A stretch of DNA of 42,490 nt from Verrucomicrobiales bacterium. Lineage in GTDB: Bacteria > Verrucomicrobiota > Verrucomicrobiia > Verrucomicrobiales > DEV007. The stretch lies in assembly GCA_028281705.1 (NCBI GenBank), contig JANQJH010000327.1:1-42490 (forward strand). The letters run 5' to 3'. Below the pieces are notes generated by a model. The model made no database searches and had not been told where the DNA came from. It saw only the letters and a list, made by a program, of their open reading frames with translations. The translations under genes were made by a program, and so were the position numbers. The first letter of the stretch is position 1. The number at the start of each line of letters is the position of its first letter. Below, piece after piece: positions 8,355 to 16,725 of this stretch.

Positions 8355-9116
8355 ATGCGCTTCGGCGGGATTCAGAGGCTTTATGGAGAGGGTTCCCTCG
8401 CCCGGCTGGAGAGGTCCCATGTGGCCGTCATCGGCCTGGGTGGCGTGGGGTCTTGGGCGGTGGAGTCCTTGGCCCGCTCGGGCGTGGGCGAGTTGACCTT
8501 GATCGATCTCGATGACGTCTGCGTGACCAATGTGAATCGCCAGATCCAAGCCCTGGACGGTTCTGTGGGCCGATCCAAGGCCGGGGCCCTGGCGGAACGG
8601 GTCCGGCTCATCAACCCGGCGATCCGGGTGCAAGTGGAGGAGTCGTTTTTCAAGGCTTCCAACGCCGAGGAGTTTCTCTCACGGGGATTCGATCACGTGG
8701 TCGATGCCATTGATAGTATCAATGACAAGTGCCTTCTCGTGACCGAGTGCCGGCGGCGGCGTCAGCCATTGGTCATCTCCGGGAGTGCCGGGGGCAAACG
8801 GGATCCCGCCAAGTTGGCCATCGAGGATTTGGGACTGGCGACCCACGATCCCTTGCTCAAGCGCCTCCGTAAAAAACTGCGGCAGGAGTACGGCTTCTCT
8901 CGCGATCTCCGGGAACCCTTTGGCTTTCCCGCGGTCTTCACGGCGGAAAATCCCGTCTTCCCTTGGAGCGACGGCCAGGTCTGTGACCGGCCCGAACCCG
9001 GCTCGAGTTTGCAGTTGGACTGCGCTTCGGGATTCGGCACCGCGAGCTTCGTCACCGGCGCCCTCGGCTTTGCCGCGGCGTCCGTGGTGGTGCGGAAGTT
9101 AATCGTACGGGAATAG
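8355..9116 (+). CDS. tcdA: tRNA threonylcarbamoyladenosine dehydratase
   Basis: TcdA (CsdL) is an E1/ThiF-like enzyme that uses ATP to cyclise t6A37 of ANN-decoding tRNAs to ct6A. The N-terminus Arg-Phe-Gly-Gly-x-x-Arg-Leu-Tyr-Gly is characteristic of this subfamily. The nucleotide-binding loop Gly-Leu-Gly-Gly-Val-Gly-Ser is at 27-33, followed by Asp-Asp-Val-Cys-x-Thr-Asn-x-Asn-Arg-Gln, as in the E. coli protein. At 253 residues it is slightly shorter than the E. coli enzyme. It stands 66 bp after the metallophosphatase and converges with the STAND gene, with stop codons separated by 62 bp. It is a housekeeping gene and probably unrelated to the island that follows. Confidence 0.92.
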   Translation: MRFGGIQRLYGEGSLARLERSHVAVIGLGGVGSWAVESLARSGVGELTLIDLDDVCVTNVNRQIQALDGSVGRSKAGALAERVRLINPAIRVQVEESFFKASNAEEFLSRGFDHVVDAIDSINDKCLLVTECRRRRQPLVISGSAGGKRDPAKLAIEDLGLATHDPLLKRLRKKLRQEYGFSRDLREPFGFPAVFTAENPVFPWSDGQVCDRPEPGSSLQLDCASGFGTASFVTGALGFAAASVVVRKLIVRE

Positions 9117-9178
9117 AGAAGACAAATAGCGTGCAAGTTGGGCGGTCGCTTGCTGACGATAGGGAGTTCATTAACCAA

Positions 9179-12100
9179 CTATCGGTCGCTGACAACGTTG
9201 AATCGACCCTTACCCTCTACTTGATCCCACCCGTTTTGAAATGAAAACGAAGCTTCAGCAGAACGCAGGTCCTTGGAAAACAGAATGCGAACATTTTCCT
9301 TCACCCAGGGATTGTATCCTGGAATTTTGACCTCCTGCTTTTTGGGTGACTCAAATTCGTTGTCGTCCCAAGATCCAACGATTGCGACGGATCCTTCAGT
9401 CCTGGTGGCTTCGTCGTTCTTTTGGTCCGAATACGTCATCACCACGTCAACGCCCTGGTCAGGTATGATGAGTATCCGATCAGAGAAAATGACCGACTGG
9501 GCGTTGAGCCGAAACTCAACTTTTCCTCGAAAAGTCTTTCCCCGAATGGATTCAATGAATGGCACTGGTCTCATCAGGCGAGACCCATTCCTAGAGATCT
9601 CTTGGGCCCATCCCTCGTAAACTACTTTGACCCACTCGAACTGTGTGCCCCGAACAGGGGCCGCGCCTTCGATTGGTGTGACGAACGCTTCGGACTTCAA
9701 TTCGGCAAGGAGCGTCGAGGTTCTCGTCGGCAAGGCTCGGAGGGTGCTGGCCTCTTGGGTGGAAACTTGAAGCCTATCATTTGAACTCGGTTCTAGAAGT
9801 ATCTCACCTGATTGCCGATTGCGCCTGGGCATCCATCCTTCAATTCTTCCCTTCCGGTAAGGGAGGCCCGAATCACTTTTAACGGCATCTCCGAACACCC
9901 AGAAATGAGGCCGAGATGGGCCAATCGGTTTCATGTAGCCTACTGGGCGGCCACCAGGATATTCGCGCAGGCTTAATCCAGATTCGCTTTCGTAAACGAC
10001 GTAATAAGGATTGAGTGACTCACTGGGTAGGGGTTGAGTTGGGGTGGCGCCTCTTACTTTTTCCATGAGAATGTCGATGGAATCACCCTTGTTCTCCAGA
10101 TACATTTCCTTTCCGCCTCTGAGAAGGTTGTCGATTTCCTGACCGAATACGGTTTCAAGCTCACCCAGGACGTGCCGGAGTTGGGCAAGCGCGCCGGGAT
10201 CGGGTCCGGCCGCAGTCCATTGTGGAACGGCCGTGCCTTGGCGAGCATCGATGATTTCAAAGAACAATTCCACAATACTTGAAGCCCAATCTCGAGAAAT
10301 CTGGTTGTTGTCCTTGGAAGACATCCAGTTCGGCGCCCTTCTGAGTCTGTTGACCGTATCCGCATAGCGAGAGAGAATCGCGGAAGCTGTTAGAATGATG
10401 GAGTTGATGCCATCGGCGTAATAAGGACTTGCCTTGCAGTATCTTTTCGTTGCTTGGACGACTGATTCGCAATCAGTGTCTATGGCGTCGACGATCTCGA
10501 CAATGCCTTCGCTGTAGAAGGGATACCTGCAGATAAGGTGGAAGTAATGTGCTCGAACTCGAAACCAGACGGATGCTGCATATTCTTGAATCAGGCCACC
10601 GCGAGATATCGTGCCGCCACCAAGGCTCCACGTCTCCAATTGCAACTCATTTGCTTTCCTGTAGAGGGATTCCCTCCTGTCAACCGCGGCGTTGTAGGCG
10701 GATATAGCGTTTTCGATGTTGGAACGTATCGTCTCGTTATAGAGCCGTTTCGATCTGGCGTAGATGTGCTTCTGATCGTCTTCCACTCCGGGCCAGCCTT
10801 CAATCGACGATCTTGCCAGATAACTTCTGTTGATTGCGGCGTGTCCATTCAAGATGTCAAGTGCCGATTCCAGTCGGGCAAACTCGATATCGAGCTTCTG
10901 CTGGAAGGCCAATTCAGTGAATTCGCCGTTCTTTGAAGACGATTCTCTTAATAGAGGAAGGGCGTTCTTCCAATGATCAGTAATCTTTCGAATCTCCACC
11001 ACGCTCTCGTCCAGCTGTGTTGCCGTTTCGGAACTCAAGTCGATATCGTAGGCAACGCAACGGCCCACCAAGAGCCAACAGTAGTCCAGCACCATGGCGG
11101 CGTGTCGCTTGTAATTCTCATTCGACGACCCCGGGTTTTTGCCATTGCGAATCCAATCGAAACGAGTGTCAACGCCGATTGACTGTGCCAATTGTAGCAC
11201 TGTTCTAACGTTGTTCGATGCGTTCTCGTTGGGGATCCGAGAGAAAAGCTCACCCTTCTGGTCGCTACGCGCCTCCCCCAGCAAGCGTTCACAATACAAT
11301 CGCAGGACCGTGAGCGAGATATCAGCCGGAGCCAAGCTTGCCGGCTCCGGACGGTTTCTTGTCTTCAAGGCTGCGTCCGCCGCTTCCTTTAACTGCGCCA
11401 TGGAATATGCGGAGAAATCGTCGCCGAGTAGAGCCCAATACTGGATGTTCGTGACACGAAACTCCCAGAGGAAACGTTCATTGAGAAGGCCAAGCAGCTT
11501 CGCACTATTGAAGAGATTGGTGACTGCATCCTTTTCAGCTTCCAACTTCGCGACCGCTTCGGCGCGCTGAGAGGCAAAGCTATGGCTCTTCTCGCGTAAG
11601 ACCTTTTCTTTCTGGGCGAATCGAGTTATTAGATTTTCCTTGTCATTCTCATCGCGCAATCTCTTGGCTTCCGCGTTCTTGCGTGCAATCTCCGTCTTGG
11701 CGCTTTCGAGTTCCAAGTTCACTTGCGAAAGGTCCGTCTTGGAGATTTCTAGCAGAATCTTCTGGTTTTCTATCTCTTTCTCATTACTTTCGATCTGTGC
11801 TCCTAGGGAGGTCTTGTCTTTTACCATATCATCAAGAAGTGCCCTGACGTCGAGGAGGGTGGTGAGGACGAGTGCAAGGCTGAAGAGTGCCAGCGGAAAG
11901 ACAAGTATGAAGAACCAGAGGAATCTAACAACTCGGTTGCTAACGCCGAGGAACTTGTTGACGCTCTTGCTGATTCTGCAGATGTCATGGTTGGCAACGA
12001 CTAGAGCGGAAGTGCACAATTCACTTTCACCTTCGTGGGCATGCTCTGCCTCCGAGACCGCGGCGCCTGGGTGGTCGCTGATCCTGTCTCGCAAGAGTTT

Positions 12101-13840
12101 CGTTTCCAAGACCTGGGCGAAGTTACTCTCACTAATGAGCGTCTGGCCCTCGGAACTCGCGTCTTTGATCGAGATCTCTAATTCTTCGTCGGACTGATTA
12201 ATGACAACTTCGCCTCTTCTTGTCGCGGAATCACCATTCGCGCCCGTTGTCACGCGAACGCGGTAGGAGGTGTGCGGATCGATTTGGATGCCAAGAAGAC
12301 GGGCGATCCAAATACCGCTGACGCCGTTCCCGAACCAGCGCTTTGCTTCAAGACGATCGAGCCCAATCCAGATAGATCCTGAGGATCGCTCAGCGTACCT
12401 CCGGGCATCATAGATGAGTTGTGAGAATGTGGCGCGCTTGCGCTGTTCGTCCTCGGCCCACGTATCGCTCCTTGATCTATTGATGCCGGAGAGGCGCTCG
12501 ATTCCGAGAATGAGGCACATGTGCTTGAAGGCGTTCACGACGAGCTTCGCGACTCTTCGTAAGCGGTGTTGCTCGAGCGATTTGGATCTCTTCCAGGTGG
12601 CGCAACTGGAATCGGCCGAGAACAGCCGGTGCCAATTCCGTAGAATGCACTCGTGCTGGACTTCAATGGAGTCATTTGCACGAATTTGAGAGTCGCCGCT
12701 GTCATAAACAAAGTTATTTCCATCACAACGCAGCTTCTCAATCACGGCGATGACCTTTTCAATGGGAGTGCCACTCAGGGCTGCGAGTTCGGTGACAACG
12801 ACAGACTGCCGGGTGAGGATCCCTCCTGCGTGCCAATGGCAAAAGGCGCGAAACAAGGTCTCTGTGATGTGTTGTTCCTCTGCGCTTAAGCTCAGGAAGA
12901 CCTTATCCAGATGATCGTTGATGTTGTCATTGAATCGTTGGTAGAAATCTCGGAGTTCTTCGCCATCCAGGTCGATCGTCGTTCCAGAGGGCTGGCCGCT
13001 AGCCTTGGTGCGTAGATAATGCTGCAACTGGCAGAGGCCGTCTCCTTGCGCTTCGGCGGCATAGAATGCCACCAAACGCCTGACGAGGCGTTTCGAGATT
13101 GAGAATCCAGCTTTCTCAGCCGGCATGACGATGCATTTTTCAATGTCTTGCGTCACGATTCGTGGGCAGAGATAGAGCGAGGATGATAGTATTCCTGGAA
13201 GATCGAGAATGGACGTGAACTGACCAATGAATTCGGATCGGATAGTAAACGCGAGGTGGAAGCGATCGATGTTCTCACGACAATAGAGGAGATTGGCGAC
13301 GAACCGGTTTGCTAGGTGGTGTTCTTCGCTGAGCAAGTTGTCCTGCCGTTCGAGGTGCCGGAACAGCTCCTCGAATTGATCGACGACCAAGAGTATGGGG
13401 CGTCTGGGATCGAGGTGTTCGAGAATGATTTCTTCAAGCCAATCACTGTTGTCATCGTACTGATCTTCCAACTCGGCGATTAGCGCCTCGTTAGACAGAG
13501 GATCGTTTTCAGGAGAGATGGCGCATGCCAGGGATTCTGCTAGGTTGCGTCTCGGGCTATTGCCAGGTTTCGTGAGGATGGAAATCCATTGAAGATCTTC
13601 GTCATCTTCATCGGAAGCATCGGAGATAGATTGTAGCCGGGGAAGGACTCCAGCCTGAATCAAGGAGGACTTTCCCGAACCGCTCTCTCCGGCGATGACG
13701 AGAATATGGTTCTTTCGAAGTATTCGTAAACAGGAGGCGATTTGCTGGCCTCTTCCAAAAAAGAACCTGGAATCTTCTTCTCGGAAAGGCCGGAACCCTG
13801 GATAGGGGTTGAGCAGAGATTGAGTTTCGTTGGTCGGCAT
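9179..13840 (-). CDS. Giant membrane-anchored STAND NTPase (nSTAND1) with coiled coil and SH3-like domains
   Basis: The 1553-residue protein begins with the hallmark of nSTAND1 ATPases: Asn-Pro-Tyr-Pro-Gly-Phe-Arg-Pro-Phe at 11-19, then Phe-Phe-Phe-Gly-Arg and Walker A Gly-Glu-Ser-Gly-Ser-Gly-Lys-Ser (51-58). Walker B is at 149-160 with Asp-Gln-Phe-Glu-Glu. Residues about 330-420 look like the winged-helix region, ending in a His-Glu-x-Ile-Leu-Arg-x-Trp segment. A transmembrane helix at about 638-662 is followed by a coiled coil at about 662-770, a helical region at about 780-1270, two SH3b-like modules at about 1270-1330 and 1355-1425, and a beta-rich C-terminus. STAND proteins act as switch NTPases that oligomerise on sensing a trigger. 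It lies 39 bp after the TIR gene on the same strand. GC is visibly lower than in flanking genes. The function in immunity is inferred from family and context. Confidence 0.85.
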   Translation of the reverse strand: MPTNETQSLLNPYPGFRPFREEDSRFFFGRGQQIASCLRILRKNHILVIAGESGSGKSSLIQAGVLPRLQSISDASDEDDEDLQWISILTKPGNSPRRNLAESLACAISPENDPLSNEALIAELEDQYDDNSDWLEEIILEHLDPRRPILLVVDQFEELFRHLERQDNLLSEEHHLANRFVANLLYCRENIDRFHLAFTIRSEFIGQFTSILDLPGILSSSLYLCPRIVTQDIEKCIVMPAEKAGFSISKRLVRRLVAFYAAEAQGDGLCQLQHYLRTKASGQPSGTTIDLDGEELRDFYQRFNDNINDHLDKVFLSLSAEEQHITETLFRAFCHWHAGGILTRQSVVVTELAALSGTPIEKVIAVIEKLRCDGNNFVYDSGDSQIRANDSIEVQHECILRNWHRLFSADSSCATWKRSKSLEQHRLRRVAKLVVNAFKHMCLILGIERLSGINRSRSDTWAEDEQRKRATFSQLIYDARRYAERSSGSIWIGLDRLEAKRWFGNGVSGIWIARLLGIQIDPHTSYRVRVTTGANGDSATRRGEVVINQSDEELEISIKDASSEGQTLISESNFAQVLETKLLRDRISDHPGAAVSEAEHAHEGESELCTSALVVANHDICRISKSVNKFLGVSNRVVRFLWFFILVFPLALFSLALVLTTLLDVRALLDDMVKDKTSLGAQIESNEKEIENQKILLEISKTDLSQVNLELESAKTEIARKNAEAKRLRDENDKENLITRFAQKEKVLREKSHSFASQRAEAVAKLEAEKDAVTNLFNSAKLLGLLNERFLWEFRVTNIQYWALLGDDFSAYSMAQLKEAADAALKTRNRPEPASLAPADISLTVLRLYCERLLGEARSDQKGELFSRIPNENASNNVRTVLQLAQSIGVDTRFDWIRNGKNPGSSNENYKRHAAMVLDYCWLLVGRCVAYDIDLSSETATQLDESVVEIRKITDHWKNALPLLRESSSKNGEFTELAFQQKLDIEFARLESALDILNGHAAINRSYLARSSIEGWPGVEDDQKHIYARSKRLYNETIRSNIENAISAYNAAVDRRESLYRKANELQLETWSLGGGTISRGGLIQEYAASVWFRVRAHYFHLICRYPFYSEGIVEIVDAIDTDCESVVQATKRYCKASPYYADGINSIILTASAILSRYADTVNRLRRAPNWMSSKDNNQISRDWASSIVELFFEIIDARQGTAVPQWTAAGPDPGALAQLRHVLGELETVFGQEIDNLLRGGKEMYLENKGDSIDILMEKVRGATPTQPLPSESLNPYYVVYESESGLSLREYPGGRPVGYMKPIGPSRPHFWVFGDAVKSDSGLPYRKGRIEGWMPRRNRQSGEILLEPSSNDRLQVSTQEASTLRALPTRTSTLLAELKSEAFVTPIEGAAPVRGTQFEWVKVVYEGWAQEISRNGSRLMRPVPFIESIRGKTFRGKVEFRLNAQSVIFSDRILIIPDQGVDVVMTYSDQKNDEATRTEGSVAIVGSWDDNEFESPKKQEVKIPGYNPWVKENVRILFSKDLRSAEASFSFQNGWDQVEGKGRFNVVSDR

Positions 13841-13851
13841 CTCTGTTGGTA

Positions 13852-13857
13852 TCCTTT
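13852..13857 (-). promoter_or_regulatory. Ribosome binding site of the STAND gene
   Basis: On the minus strand AAAGGA lies about 11 nt before the ATG whose first base is 13840, inside the 39-bp gap after the TIR gene stop. It supports the chosen start and separate translation from a shared transcript. Confidence 0.5.
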
Positions 13858-13879
13858 CCTATTGATAGGAAGAAGAGTG

Positions 13880-15304
13880 CTAGTCTAGGTTGACTTTCAG
13901 CTGCGCGATGGCCTCGTCAATATCGGGCTTCTTTGCGAGATCAAAGATTCGGGCATACCCGCTATCGGGCCAAGGCACGTTTTCCAATGGAGGTGGAGAA
14001 CGGAATATGTATCCTCTTGAGGCCGAGATTCCCTGCTCCTCCAAGACATCGGAAAACCTGTCGGCCCGGCGTTTTTGTTTCCGCACGCGCTTTTTCTCAT
14101 CCTCCTCGTCCTGCGGGTGAGAGCCGTCAGCCCCATAAAACATGACAAAGGCCCTAAATTGGGAGAGGAAGTCTCTTGTAGGATTCTTGGGTATCGTGAC
14201 CGCGGGGCGCTTATAGCGGCCTACTTCACGGCGGATGCGGGCGATGAAGGTGTCGGCGACCTTGATGTTATCGTCGTCTGCAAAGATACCGATTTGGGGT
14301 TTGGTGCTCGACGTGCGGGATTCCTTTCCATCCTGAGACGGATCGTCCGTTGAGGCGGGAAGAGGTTCGTCTTCGGTGGGGTCGTTGATTGGGGCATCAA
14401 GGAGCGTGTCATCGAGAAATCGAATGAAATCATCCAGGGCACCCACTTGAAGATCGGCATTGGTGAGATCTGGGACTTTGCCGGTTTGAGTATAGGTGCC
14501 CTGCGAGTCCCAAATAATGATAGCAAACCGCTTTTTCTCCGCGAAGGCGTAATCGATGTCCCATGTGTCCTCGGAAACGAGGCTCTCGTCATAGAATTTG
14601 ATGAAGGGGGTGCCCTCCGGTGGAGACATGGGGCGAAATAGTTCCTCGAGTTCTTTCTCAGTCTCACAGATAACTTGAGGTGGCGGGTAGGCTAGGATGC
14701 CTTTCTTCGCCAGTTCGCGCGCCAATCGATTGCGCCGCTCTCGACAATCGATGGGGGACAGTAGCGCGAAGCGAGTCGGTGTCGCTGACGCTTGTTGGTC
14801 GAGTTTGAGTTCGGCTCGGATGTCGCCGAGCAGATTCCGGAAGACTTTGGAATCTCGGAACGATGGCTGAGCTGGAACCGAGGCATCGCCCTCGCCTTGA
14901 AAGAAATCGTAGCCCCGAAGGGAGGAAAGCGGAAAAGGAAGGCGATTGCGTTCGTCGGAGAAATCACATAGCCAGATGCAAGAGATGCGATATAGGGATA
15001 CAGGATCGGCGCTCTTGCGAGATTTTTGCCAGTAGTGATCAAATTCCGTCTGGCAATAAGTCGAGTTCCGCCAGTTATTGGAATAAATGATGATGAGATG
15101 CCTTGCCTTAAGGAGTGATTGATCAATGGCAACCGGCGCCAATTCATTCTGACGGGCATCGGACGCGTCCCGATAGACATTGACCCCGGAGGGTCCTAAC
15201 TGGCACAGAGATTTTTGTAGCTGTTCCTCAAGCTTCGTGACCCAGCCATCGGCATTGTCTCGCCACGAATACGAGATAAAGACGTCAAATGAATCATCCG
15301 CCAT
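13880..15304 (-). CDS. TIR-domain protein, putative effector of the STAND system
   Basis: The start is the ATG at 15304, preceded 8 nt upstream by AAGGGAG; an in-frame TTG at 15331 is less likely. The product is 474 residues. An N-terminal TIR (or related SEFIR) domain at about 5-140 opens with Phe-Asp-Val-Phe-Ile-Ser-Tyr-Ser and continues to a Ser-Thr-Tyr-Cys-x-x-Glu segment; Glu87 occupies the position of the catalytic glutamate in NAD-cleaving TIRs. The rest lacks a family I recognise but shows two further alternating strand-helix units, near 170-280 and 345-430, each ending in a hydrophobic strand, separated by an acidic, Ser/Pro/Asp-rich linker. No signal peptide or membrane segment is seen. 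TIR domains act as NADases, cyclic-ADPR synthases or adaptors; which applies is not decided by sequence alone. It is the promoter-proximal gene of the pair. Confidence 0.83.
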   Translation of the reverse strand: MADDSFDVFISYSWRDNADGWVTKLEEQLQKSLCQLGPSGVNVYRDASDARQNELAPVAIDQSLLKARHLIIIYSNNWRNSTYCQTEFDHYWQKSRKSADPVSLYRISCIWLCDFSDERNRLPFPLSSLRGYDFFQGEGDASVPAQPSFRDSKVFRNLLGDIRAELKLDQQASATPTRFALLSPIDCRERRNRLARELAKKGILAYPPPQVICETEKELEELFRPMSPPEGTPFIKFYDESLVSEDTWDIDYAFAEKKRFAIIIWDSQGTYTQTGKVPDLTNADLQVGALDDFIRFLDDTLLDAPINDPTEDEPLPASTDDPSQDGKESRTSSTKPQIGIFADDDNIKVADTFIARIRREVGRYKRPAVTIPKNPTRDFLSQFRAFVMFYGADGSHPQDEEDEKKRVRKQKRRADRFSDVLEEQGISASRGYIFRSPPPLENVPWPDSGYARIFDLAKKPDIDEAIAQLKVNLD

Positions 15305-15312
15305 CGTAGATT

Positions 15313-15319
15313 CTCCCTT
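15313..15319 (-). promoter_or_regulatory. Ribosome binding site of the TIR gene
   Basis: AAGGGAG on the minus strand, 8 nt before the ATG at 15304, is a good Shine-Dalgarno and favours that start over the TTG 27 bases upstream. Confidence 0.65.
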
Positions 15320-15365
15320 CTTTCCCTCCAAGAATGCTCTTTCTAAGATTACTCCTTTTCAGAGT

Positions 15366-15382
15366 GGAGGGAGGGAGGGAGG
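15366..15382 (+). repeat. G-rich GGGA tandem tract upstream of the TIR-STAND operon
   Basis: The plus strand reads GG-A-GGG-A-GGG-A-GGG-A-GG here, five G runs with single-A loops, 62-78 bp upstream of the TIR start codon. Such a run could fold as a G-quadruplex on the template strand of the operon. The 234-bp gap 15305-15538 holds no gene and no convincing -35/-10 pair that I could identify. Confidence 0.6.
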
Positions 15383-15538
15383 TTTGTCGAGCCTTGTTTT
15401 TGGTGTTGGCGGTTCTGCGGGAAATTGCAAATGCATTCTGGATGTTTAACGATCTCCAGAATTACCAATGGGGATCGTTCATCGATCGTTCGCGAGAGCA
15501 GTGCGGCCGTGCTTCCTGGAATCGCCACTGGATGGTGG

Positions 15539-16681
15539 TCAGCCCCCCGGCATCAAAGGCACGATGCCGTAGGTGTCCTTGTCTTCGAGGTCGATGACGC
15601 GGACATAGAGCGGGGAGGCGTCTTCGTTGGTCAGTGGCTCGGGAAGCGGAAGCACGGCGGTGGAGGTATCAGTGCCGACCTCGCCCTCGACGACGAAGGG
15701 GCCGTAGGATTCCCACGCGATGAGATCCTTGGACCACTCGAAGCTGTAGACTCGGTCGTCCGTTGAGGTCCAGGCCAGGGCTAGTCTCGGCGTGGTGGGA
15801 ACGATAATATCGAGTTGCACGTCGACGCCGACGCTGGCGGTGAGGTTGATCACGCGGTAGAAGAGGCCGGGCGCGGATTCAAAGGCAAAGGAAGCGGGGA
15901 TGACGACTTCGGTGTGTTCGCTAGCGGCCTTGACCCAATAATGGGGATGCCATTCCTCCCGGTCTCCGGAGGCGTCGATCCGATAGACGTGGTTGGGAAT
16001 GGACTCCCAGGACATGTTGAAACGTGGCTCTTTCTTCAGGGGCAAGAGGCTAAGGATCGCGGGGCGGTAAACCTGTGCGCCGACGTCGATCTTGCGGAAC
16101 GTGGCCGTACCTCCTCGCACGCCCACGGCGGCGCGTCCCTCGACAAAGGCGAGTGGCGCCGGCAGGAGGGCCTCCAGAGTTGGTTGTTGCGGTTGCGGAA
16201 TGCTCTTGGGCCAGATCCAGGACCGGAGCCGTTCTCCGCGGAGTTCGTGGCAGATCATGAGTTGTTCTCCCAGAACGCCCGAGGGGAACTCCCTGGAGGC
16301 CAGCAGGGTGTCGTCGCCATCGACCAGCGAGATGAGGTTGACCATCCCCTCCCGCGAGATGTCCACGACATAACCGCTCAGCGGGGGATTCGCCTGAACG
16401 CGAAGGGCGAGGAAAACGGCATCGGCCTGTAGCGGGTCCATTTCCGTGACCAAGGTGGTGTTGGTCAACCGGCTCTCGATCCAGGCATAGGCCACGCCCT
16501 GGGTGCTCAGCTCCAGGGCGTCCTCCGTGATCTCGAGGTCCTCCGGATTCGAGGCTTGCCAGGAGTCGGCGTCAAAGGGCGGGAAGCTGAAGAGCGGTGT
16601 TTCCTCTCCCAGCGGTGCGGCGGCCGCGGACCAGGTGAGAAGAAGCCAGGTGACAGTGGAGGTGGGCCATCCGGATTGCAT
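15539..16681 (-). CDS. Secreted beta-sandwich protein of unknown function
   Basis: The start is set at the ATG at 16681, preceded by GGGAG about 11 nt upstream and followed by a signal peptide of about 25 residues ending in Ala-Ala-Ala; the frame stays open further upstream, but that stretch only shadows the DUF1501 gene. The mature part (380 residues in all) has a jelly-roll-like N-terminal half (about 30-220), which may belong to the concanavalin/LamG fold, then two related segments with the pattern Trp-x-Ser...Val-Tyr-x-x-x...Ser-x-Asp-x-x-x-Trp, near 240-295 and 315-375. Such repeats are common in exported verrucomicrobial proteins. It follows the DUF1501 gene by about 44 bp and may share its transcript. 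No enzymatic motif is recognised. Confidence 0.7.
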   Translation of the reverse strand: MQSGWPTSTVTWLLLTWSAAAAPLGEETPLFSFPPFDADSWQASNPEDLEITEDALELSTQGVAYAWIESRLTNTTLVTEMDPLQADAVFLALRVQANPPLSGYVVDISREGMVNLISLVDGDDTLLASREFPSGVLGEQLMICHELRGERLRSWIWPKSIPQPQQPTLEALLPAPLAFVEGRAAVGVRGGTATFRKIDVGAQVYRPAILSLLPLKKEPRFNMSWESIPNHVYRIDASGDREEWHPHYWVKAASEHTEVVIPASFAFESAPGLFYRVINLTASVGVDVQLDIIVPTTPRLALAWTSTDDRVYSFEWSKDLIAWESYGPFVVEGEVGTDTSTAVLPLPEPLTNEDASPLYVRVIDLEDKDTYGIVPLMPGG

Positions 16682-16725
16682 CGCTAACGATACTCCCACT
16701 TGATGCCCGGTGCAACAGACCGCCC

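Noticed and set aside
8355-9116. E1-like gene beside the TIR-STAND island as part of a CBASS, Bil or other ubiquitin-like defence operon
   Set aside because: The sequence is a clear TcdA with its subfamily N-terminus, lies on the opposite strand with normal GC, and no E2, JAB or CD-NTase gene is near.
9179-13840. STAND protein as a two-component or serine/threonine kinase fusion
   Set aside because: No kinase, histidine-kinase or receiver motif is visible; the Walker A/B pair and the Asn-Pro-Tyr-Pro-Gly start fit nSTAND1.
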